In this document: positions 58,064-64,000 of the stretch, piece by piece
How positions within the stretch are numbered: position 1 is the first letter of the stretch
Layout of the letters: every line of letters starts with the position of its first letter
DNA from: UBA993 sp964485855
GTDB lineage: Bacteria > Bacillota > Dethiobacteria > DTU022
Assembly (NCBI GenBank): GCA_964485855.1
Contig: CAZAKI010000006.1
Span: 25,566-89,565 of the forward strand
Reading direction: 5' to 3'
DNA: 64,000 nucleotides
Position numbers and translations under genes: made by a program
The notes under the pieces: generated by a model
Told to the model about the DNA's origin: nothing
Databases searched by the model: none
What the model saw: the letters and a program-made list of their open reading frames with translations, nothing else

Positions 58064-58742
58064 ATCAGTGATGATTAGGGATTTACCTCTTGAAGAACGA
58101 CCGCGGGAAAAGCTGATTATGCTTGGTGCAGGAGCTCTATCTAATGCAGAGTTGTTGGCTATTTTAATTCGGACTGGTAACCGAAATGAATCAGCGGTAC
58201 AGGTCGCGACACGCATCATTGCCCGGGGTGGCGGATTAAGAAAACTGCCCGAACTTTCGCTTGAAGATTTACAAGAAAACAAAGGAATCGGTCCTGACAA
58301 GGCGGTAACGATCAAGGCAGCTTTAGAACTTGGCAGCCGTCTGGCAACTGTTCCCAGAGAGAGCAGCGGCAGTATAACCAGCCCTCGCCAGGCAGCTGAA
58401 CTTTTTATGGAAGAGTTGCGCTATAAAAAGAAAGAGTACTTTAAAATAATACTACTCAACACAAAAAATCATCTGATTTCGAAGGAAGAAATTTCGGTTG
58501 GCAGCCTTAGCGCTTCCATTGTTCATCCTCGTGAAATTTTTAACCTGCCGCTGCGTAAAAGTGCTGCATCGGTGATTCTTTTTCATAATCATCCGAGCGG
58601 GGATCCTTCGCCCAGTCAGGAGGATCTCGAAGTTACAAGACGTTTGGTGGAAGCAGGTAATATTCTGGGTATATCCGTGCGCGATCACATCATTATCGGC
58701 GATGGCTGTTATTTTAGCTTCCGGGAAAAAGGTCTCATTTAG
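58053..58742 (+). CDS. radC: RadC/JAB-domain DNA-repair-associated protein
   Basis: A 229-residue protein: N-terminal helix-hairpin-helix region (residues about 20-90) and C-terminal JAB/MPN metalloprotease-like domain with the zinc motif FHNHPSGDPSPSQED. Function in repair is debated. The ATG at 58053 follows AAAGGA; it overlaps maf by 11 nt. The mreBCD-minCD genes that often follow radC in Clostridia are not present here. Confidence 0.94.
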   Translation: MENESVMIRDLPLEERPREKLIMLGAGALSNAELLAILIRTGNRNESAVQVATRIIARGGGLRKLPELSLEDLQENKGIGPDKAVTIKAALELGSRLATVPRESSGSITSPRQAAELFMEELRYKKKEYFKIILLNTKNHLISKEEISVGSLSASIVHPREIFNLPLRKSAASVILFHNHPSGDPSPSQEDLEVTRRLVEAGNILGISVRDHIIIGDGCYFSFREKGLI

Positions 58743-58806
58743 GCGGGGCTGACAAAGTAGAAAATAGAAGGTATTATTTATCTAGATATAAAACAGGGAG
58801 AACAAG

Positions 58807-60588
58807 ATGTCTGGAAGTGAGAATATACCTGAATTCATCCTGGACAGAGTCCAGAAACCGGCTCGTTACCTTGGCAACGAGTGGAATAGTTGTCACAAAG
58901 ATCACGAACAGGTTTCCCTGCGGATGGCTTTTGCATTTCCCGATTTATATGAAGTAGGTATGTCCAATCAGGGACTAAAGATTCTATACCACAGCGTAAA
59001 CTCCAACCCAGAACTGCTTATGGAGCGGGTATTTGCACCGGCTTCTGACCTGGAAAAGCTGCTAAGGTCTTACGGAAAACCACTTTTTGCCCTTGAAAGC
59101 GGCAAGTCCTTAGCCTCGTTTGATGTAATCGGTTTTTCACTGCAATACGAATTGAGTTACAGCAATGTTCTAAATATGCTTGATCTTGCCTTATTACCCC
59201 TTTATAGTAATCAACGCCTGCAAACCGATCCATTAATTATCGGTGGCGGACCATGTGCTTTTAATCCTGAACCGCTGGCGCCTTTTTTTGATCTCTTTGT
59301 GCTTGGTGAAGCCGAGGAAATTTTGCCCCAGCTACTGAAAACGCTGCTTACCTTAAAGCATACTGTGAAAGATAGACGAGAGCTGTTAGCAAAAATTGCT
59401 GCAGTAAAGGGAGTATATATACCTGGTTTTTATCAACCCCTTTACCGGGCTGGTAAATTTCAAGGTTTGAAAAAACTACATCCAAATGCTCCGGAATGGA
59501 TTGAAAAGAATTTTGTCGCAGATCTCGATCAATCGCCTTACCCAACGGCCCCAGTGATTCCCTATATTCAAACCGTGCATGATCGGGCTGTAGTAGAAAT
59601 ATTCCGTGGTTGTGCCCGCGGATGCCGATTCTGTCAGGCCGGGTATATATTTAAACCGGTTCGCCGCCGCAGCCCTGAAAAAATTGTTGATCTGGCTACT
59701 AAGATTATCGATTCAAGTGGGTATGATGAAATTTCACTCTCATCCCTAAGCAGCAGTGATTACCCACGGATCGATGATCTGATCTATACCCTTAATTGTA
59801 AATTGGCCGGTCATAAAGTACGTTGTAGTCTTCCGTCCTTGAGAATGGACTCATACTCAGTTGCCCTGGCTGAAGAGTTACATCAGGGGAAACGCAGTAC
59901 CCTTACTTTTGCCCCTGAGGCAGCCACAGAGCGATTGCGCAGGGTAATCGGTAAAAACATCAGCGAAACCGATATCTACAAAGCCTTGGAAGAAGCTGTA
60001 AAGGCTGGGTGGCAGGGTTTTAAACTTTATTTCATGATTGGTTTGCCGACAGAAGAAGAAAGTGATGTAGTAGCAATTGCCGAACTCTGTCATCTTCTGC
60101 GGCAACATTTTCGTCGTCAAGGTAAAACGAATATCAGGTTTTCGGTTAGCGTTGCTACTTTTGTGCCTAAAGCACACAGCCCTTTTCAATGGGAGCCTCA
60201 GCTTCAGCTGGTGGATGTTTTAAAAAGGCAGCGGCTGCTCCTTGACAGCTTTAATAAAATGCCCTGGGTTGATTTCAGTTGGCATGATGCTGAAGCCAGT
60301 TTATTAGAAGCGGTTTTTGCCCGGGGAGATCGCCGGCTTGCCCCGTTAATTGAACAAGCCTGGCGTCTGGGTTGTAGATTCGATGGCTGGTCTGAGCACT
60401 TTCAATTTGATCTCTGGATGCAGGCTTTTAATGATCTTGATTTGAGCCCTGCTGATTATGCCAATCGTCGGTTTGATCATGATGAGCCTTTACCCTGGGA
60501 TCACCTTTATAGCGGGGTGGATAAAGACTTGCTGATCAACGAACACAATCTTGCCTCTAGCCTTAATGAAAACAGGTGGAGTGAATAA
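58807..60588 (+). CDS. TIGR03960-type radical SAM protein
   Basis: 593 residues: an N-terminal B12-binding-like domain (VGMSNQGLKILYH region) and a radical SAM core with RGCARGCRFCQAGY (CxxxCxxC), followed by LTFAPEAATERLRRVIGK. It is nearly always next to a DUF2344 protein and RNase G. A role in RNA or ribosome modification has been proposed from context but not shown. ATG after AGGGAG. Confidence 0.93.
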   Translation: MSGSENIPEFILDRVQKPARYLGNEWNSCHKDHEQVSLRMAFAFPDLYEVGMSNQGLKILYHSVNSNPELLMERVFAPASDLEKLLRSYGKPLFALESGKSLASFDVIGFSLQYELSYSNVLNMLDLALLPLYSNQRLQTDPLIIGGGPCAFNPEPLAPFFDLFVLGEAEEILPQLLKTLLTLKHTVKDRRELLAKIAAVKGVYIPGFYQPLYRAGKFQGLKKLHPNAPEWIEKNFVADLDQSPYPTAPVIPYIQTVHDRAVVEIFRGCARGCRFCQAGYIFKPVRRRSPEKIVDLATKIIDSSGYDEISLSSLSSSDYPRIDDLIYTLNCKLAGHKVRCSLPSLRMDSYSVALAEELHQGKRSTLTFAPEAATERLRRVIGKNISETDIYKALEEAVKAGWQGFKLYFMIGLPTEEESDVVAIAELCHLLRQHFRRQGKTNIRFSVSVATFVPKAHSPFQWEPQLQLVDVLKRQRLLLDSFNKMPWVDFSWHDAEASLLEAVFARGDRRLAPLIEQAWRLGCRFDGWSEHFQFDLWMQAFNDLDLSPADYANRRFDHDEPLPWDHLYSGVDKDLLINEHNLASSLNENRWSE

Positions 60589-61301
60589 TGAGCAGGATCA
60601 GATTTATTTTTTCCCGCGGGACTGAACTGGCCTACCTTTCACATCTGGACCTGATGCGCCTCTTCCAAAGGGCTATAAGGCGTAGCAAATTGCCGGTCGC
60701 CTATAGCCAGGGTTTTAATCCCCATATGCGTTTTACGATTGCTTTACCCCTGCCTCTCGGGGTTACTGGTGACAATGAATTTGCCGAAGTTTATTTTACT
60801 AACCCCTTGGCACCACAGCTATTTCATGACAGTTTATCTGCTCAACTGACGGTAGGACTCAACCTGAAGAAAGCCTGGACTGTGGAAGAAAATCTTCCAT
60901 CTATTGCTGCGCAGATTGCCGCAGCACGGTACAAGGTAAAGTTATTACCTGAAGTAAAAACGAAACCGGATCCGGCAATGCTTAGAGCAGCAATTACCGA
61001 ACTGCTGGCCACAGATCAGATCCTACTGCCAAAAACCAATAAAAAAAAGAAGCTTATCTATACTAATATCAGACCCTTTATTTATGAACTTACTGCAGTC
61101 TCGGAAACTGATTGGCCCTTTTCATTGGATATGTTGGTCAAAGCAGGCAGTGAGGGAGGAGTAGCCCCTTTATTTCTGCTCGAGAAATTGGAAGAAGAAG
61201 GGCTTAATCCCGATGATCAAGACTATTACTGGAAGATTCATCGGGAATCACTGTACACGGAACTTGACGGATCTCTGAAGCCATTAACCGAAGGGATGTG
61301 A
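60588..61301 (+). CDS. TIGR03936/DUF2344 protein, partner of the radical SAM protein
   Basis: A 237-residue protein with FSRGTELAYLSHLDLMRLFQ and AYSQGFNPHMRF, typical of the family that is fused to the radical SAM protein in some species. The start overlaps the preceding stop (TAATG), supporting a two-component enzyme. Function unknown. Confidence 0.92.
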   Translation: MSRIRFIFSRGTELAYLSHLDLMRLFQRAIRRSKLPVAYSQGFNPHMRFTIALPLPLGVTGDNEFAEVYFTNPLAPQLFHDSLSAQLTVGLNLKKAWTVEENLPSIAAQIAAARYKVKLLPEVKTKPDPAMLRAAITELLATDQILLPKTNKKKKLIYTNIRPFIYELTAVSETDWPFSLDMLVKAGSEGGVAPLFLLEKLEEEGLNPDDQDYYWKIHRESLYTELDGSLKPLTEGM

Positions 61302-62992
61302 CAATAATCGATAAAAAAATAATTGTCAATTGTGACAGCAGGGCAACCCGGGTTGCCCTGCTTGAAAAGGGCAAACTGGTTGAGCTTGACATCGAAAGGC
61401 CTTTACAGTATAGGGTTGTCGGTAATCTGTATAAAGGAACGGTGGCAAATGTGCTGCCAGGGATGCAGGCTGCTTTTATCGATATTGGTTTAAGTAAGAA
61501 TGCTTTTTTATATGTAGATGATATCTTTACCGATTTAGAAGATGAATCGCCCCCTCCATCCCGGAATGCCATTGAAAAAATGCTTCATGTTGGCGAAGAA
61601 ATTATGGTTCAGGTGATCAAGGAACCCTATGGCAACAAGGGGGCGAGAGTAACCGGACAGATAACCATCCCGGGGCGATACCTTGTTTTAGTTCCTGGTG
61701 CTGACTATATTGGAGTATCAAAGCGGATTGAGAGCCAGGCGGAACGAGAACGTTTGCGACGGGAAGTGGAAAAACTGAAACCCGATCAGCTTGGCTTGAT
61801 CATTCGCACGGTGGCTGAAGGGGTTGACAACGAGGTAATGGCCCAGGATCTACAGTTTCTGGTCCAGCTCTGGAATCGGATCCTTAATCGTTTCCAACAG
61901 AAACTGGCTCCTGCTATTCTGTATCAAGATTTATCGCTGACCTGCCGGATTGCTCGTGACCTTTTTGTCGAAGAGTTTAGCAGCTTCCTAATCGATAATA
62001 ATCATGAGTATGATAAGGTGCGGGAAATTGTTGATTATATATCGCCTCACCTAAAAGATAAGGTTAAGCTTTACCAGGAAGATCAACCGATATTTGAACG
62101 CTTCGGTATTGAAAATGAGATTGAAAAAGCGCTTGCCCGCCAAGTTTGGCTTAAAAGTGGAGGCTATCTTGTATTTGATGAAACTGAAGCCCTGACTGTG
62201 ATCGATGTTAATACCGGTCGCTATATCGGCCGTCGCAACTTGGCGGATACTATTCTTAAAACTAACCTTGAAGCGGCGGAAGAAATAGCTCGTCAAATCC
62301 GCCTACGTGATATTGGCGGGATAATTATTGTTGATTTTATCGACATGACAGTTGAAGAACATCGGCGCAAAGTTTTGGATAAACTCAATAACGCAATTAA
62401 AAATGATCGCACTAAAACCTATGTGCTGGGTTTAACCAACCTGGGGCTGGTTGAAATGACCCGTAAAAAGGTCAGACAGGATCTTTCAGAATACCTGCAG
62501 CAGCCCTGTCCTTATTGTGGAGGTTCGGGGCGAGTGCTTACTCCCCTGGTAATTAGTACTAGAATTGAAAGCGACCTTAAACGTGAATTATTGGAAGATA
62601 AAAGCAGGGCTGTGTTAGTCGAAATGCATCACGAGGTAGCTGCGATTATCATTGGTAGTGGAGGTGGCAACCTAAAAAAACTTGAGGATGAGCTCGGGCG
62701 CCACATTTTCATCCGAGGGACTGAAGAGATCCATCTGGAGCAGCACAGGATAGTAGCCCGGGGTAGTCATCAGGAGATTCAGGCTTTGGCTCTGCCGGTT
62801 AAAACTAATGAGAAACTCGAATTGATGATCGAAGAACCCCACTCGACCAATCCGCTGCACGGCATCGCCCGTTTGCAGGGTTTTGTGATCAATGTTGAGG
62901 GTGCCGGTGATCTGGTTGGGCAGAGAGTAACTGTTGAGATTAAAGAGGTAAATCGCACTTATGCCCGTGCTGTTCTAAAAAAGCAAAAATAA
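61298..62992 (+). CDS. rng: Ribonuclease G/E-family endonuclease
   Basis: 564 residues. An S1-like domain (about 36-125, with the family acidic loop), the catalytic domain with TVIDVNTGR and IIIVDFIDM (the two Mg-binding aspartates), and the Zn-link CPYCGGSGR. Beyond the usual end are a KH-like segment (AAIIIGSGGGNLKKLEDELG) and a C-terminal TRAM-like domain (VGQRVTVEIKEVNRTYARAV). E. coli RNase G has 489 residues, so the tail adds RNA-binding surface. It cuts single-stranded A/U-rich RNA, including rRNA precursors. Start GTG overlaps the previous stop. rplU-rpmA, its common followers, are not next. Confidence 0.95.
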   Translation: MTIIDKKIIVNCDSRATRVALLEKGKLVELDIERPLQYRVVGNLYKGTVANVLPGMQAAFIDIGLSKNAFLYVDDIFTDLEDESPPPSRNAIEKMLHVGEEIMVQVIKEPYGNKGARVTGQITIPGRYLVLVPGADYIGVSKRIESQAERERLRREVEKLKPDQLGLIIRTVAEGVDNEVMAQDLQFLVQLWNRILNRFQQKLAPAILYQDLSLTCRIARDLFVEEFSSFLIDNNHEYDKVREIVDYISPHLKDKVKLYQEDQPIFERFGIENEIEKALARQVWLKSGGYLVFDETEALTVIDVNTGRYIGRRNLADTILKTNLEAAEEIARQIRLRDIGGIIIVDFIDMTVEEHRRKVLDKLNNAIKNDRTKTYVLGLTNLGLVEMTRKKVRQDLSEYLQQPCPYCGGSGRVLTPLVISTRIESDLKRELLEDKSRAVLVEMHHEVAAIIIGSGGGNLKKLEDELGRHIFIRGTEEIHLEQHRIVARGSHQEIQALALPVKTNEKLELMIEEPHSTNPLHGIARLQGFVINVEGAGDLVGQRVTVEIKEVNRTYARAVLKKQK

Positions 62993-63007
62993 CTGGAGGA
63001 TTTTATA

Positions 63008-64000
63008 ATGACCTTGCTCTTAGTATTGGTGGCAATCACACCCCCGGTAGCATTCCTAATCTATATCCTTCGGTTTGACCGAACTGAACCGGAGCCCCTC
63101 CGGATGGTTTTGAAAATTCTATTACTCGGGGCACTTTCGGTAATACCCGCGGCAATTTTTCAACTTTTTTTTCTTGAACTGCCCCTCTTTAAAATTGGTG
63201 GGATAGCCGGAGCTGCCCTGGAATCCTTTCTTGTAGTTGCTCCAAGCGAAGAGTTAATAAAATTGTTGGTAGTTTTGCTTTTTGCTTGGAACAACCGCAA
63301 TTTTAACGAAAGATTCGATGGAGTTATCTATACGGGAACAGCGGCTATCGGTTTTGCCATGGCAGAAAATATCCTTTACGTGCTTGATCTGGGCCTCACC
63401 GTTGGTATATTAAGGGCAATAACATCGATTCCCGGGCATACTTTTACCGGAGTCCTAATGGGTTATTATGTCGGCCTGGCAAAATTTTCGGCTACGAAAC
63501 TTGAACGCAACAGCAACTTAGCCAAGGGTTTTTTGATTGCTTTTAGCCTGCACGCCTTGTATAACACTTTGGTTTTATCTGATACGGCGGCTGCCGCACT
63601 AATGGTGCCTTTGGTGGTATTTTATTTTATCATTGGCATTAAAATGTTGAAAAAAGGAAGCCTTATGTCACAACTTCGCTGGCAGGTAACAGGAAATGAA
63701 CAAGAGACTCTACCGGTTAACGAAGCGCCACCTGTTGTAACCCTGGTTAATGCTCCGAAAATTAAGGTTCCCCAGGATAATAGCGGCTCATGGATTTTTT
63801 TGCAGGCCCTGTTTGCCAGGATTCTTTTGGTGCTCAGCGCCATTTTTTGGCTGTTACTGCTTGGTGTTATTATTACTGATCCAAGTAGCTTGCAGGAAGT
63901 GTTTGAGTTGATCGCCGGAGGGTTGATTATTACTGCTGTCCCAATTACCATCGGCATTTTGCTTGAAAGATCTTACCGTCGCAAAAAGATTGCACAGCTT
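63008..64000 (+). CDS. PrsW-like intramembrane metalloprotease, 3' end outside the window
   Basis: 331 codons, still open at the window edge. It is a multi-helix membrane protein with the PrsW motifs: EExxK in APSEELIKL, GFAMAEN, PGHTFTG and LHALYN supply the glutamates and histidines expected to bind zinc. The family includes Bacillus PrsW (site-1 protease for anti-sigma RsiW) and CPBP-related proteases, but the substrate here is unknown. ATG 63008 has GGAGG 7 nt upstream, 15 nt after rng. A hydrophilic loop (about residues 215-255) and two more helices follow the core, so the protein is longer than Bacillus PrsW (about 218). Confidence 0.88.
   Translation, partial: MTLLLVLVAITPPVAFLIYILRFDRTEPEPLRMVLKILLLGALSVIPAAIFQLFFLELPLFKIGGIAGAALESFLVVAPSEELIKLLVVLLFAWNNRNFNERFDGVIYTGTAAIGFAMAENILYVLDLGLTVGILRAITSIPGHTFTGVLMGYYVGLAKFSATKLERNSNLAKGFLIAFSLHALYNTLVLSDTAAAALMVPLVVFYFIIGIKMLKKGSLMSQLRWQVTGNEQETLPVNEAPPVVTLVNAPKIKVPQDNSGSWIFLQALFARILLVLSAIFWLLLLGVIITDPSSLQEVFELIAGGLIITAVPITIGILLERSYRRKKIAQL

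Noticed and set aside
16000..64000. Mobile elements, CRISPR arrays, rRNA or tRNA genes
   Set aside because: No transposase or integrase motifs, no regularly spaced repeats, and no stretch resembling conserved rRNA or tRNA sequence was noticed by eye.

Overview
The window reads as one continuous, densely coded stretch of a Firmicute chromosome (Clostridia or a related class), most likely a strictly anaerobic amino-acid or fatty-acid oxidiser. The reasons are the gene order tig-clpP-clpX-lon-engB, TTG/GTG-rich starts behind strong AGGAGG sites, a BirA operator of the Gram-positive type, an rnfCDGEAB cluster, a ferredoxin-linked 2-oxoacid oxidoreductase and a tungsten-type aldehyde ferredoxin oxidoreductase. 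I see no rRNA, tRNA, CRISPR array, phage or transposon. A genus cannot be named from the sequence alone.

Layout. 1-6.6 kb (mostly minus strand): a small ferredoxin, a gap with a tiny lipoprotein-like ORF, an M24 peptidase, and a TetR-fadN-thiolase beta-oxidation operon with a clear self-operator. 6.7-14.2 kb (plus): protein quality control (tig, clpP, clpX, lon), the GTPase engB and a lone 2-hydroxyacyl-CoA dehydratase activator. 14.2-15.8 kb (minus): bioY-birA under a textbook BirA operator that covers the -35 box. 15.9-28.5 kb (plus): a CBS-PAS-AAA+ sigma-54 activator, a palindromic upstream site, a sigma-54 promoter, then gabT, aldehyde ferredoxin oxidoreductase, nuoE-like, nuoF-like and a 1142-residue NuoG/GltD/degenerate-molybdopterin fusion, followed by gdhA. 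28.6-38 kb: a double-receiver PPDK_N-like protein, korDABC, a GlnK/GlnL-like two-component pair and pgi. 38-42.3 kb: valS and folC. 42.4-57.5 kb: rnfCDGEAB, an Mbh-ordered Mrp antiporter operon with three MrpD-like subunits, apbE and a Gx-type membrane protein. 57.4-64 kb: maf, radC, a TIGR03960-type radical SAM protein, its DUF2344 partner, RNase G and a PrsW-like protease cut by the window edge.

How it fits together (inference). GabT would turn an omega-amino acid such as 4-aminobutyrate into a semialdehyde while making glutamate. The AOR with the Nuo-like subunits would oxidise the aldehyde and pass electrons to ferredoxin and NAD(P). GdhA would regenerate 2-oxoglutarate, and KorDABC could oxidise 2-oxoglutarate to succinyl-CoA with ferredoxin. 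Rnf would re-oxidise ferredoxin with NAD and build an ion gradient, which the Mrp module could exchange. ApbE would attach FMN to RnfG and RnfD. The strongest candidate for something new is the sigma-54-controlled gabT-AOR-Nuo/GltD module. Also notable are the RnfG with two FMN-binding domains, the antiporter subunit with 25-residue repeats, and mnhB, which appears to begin at ATC.
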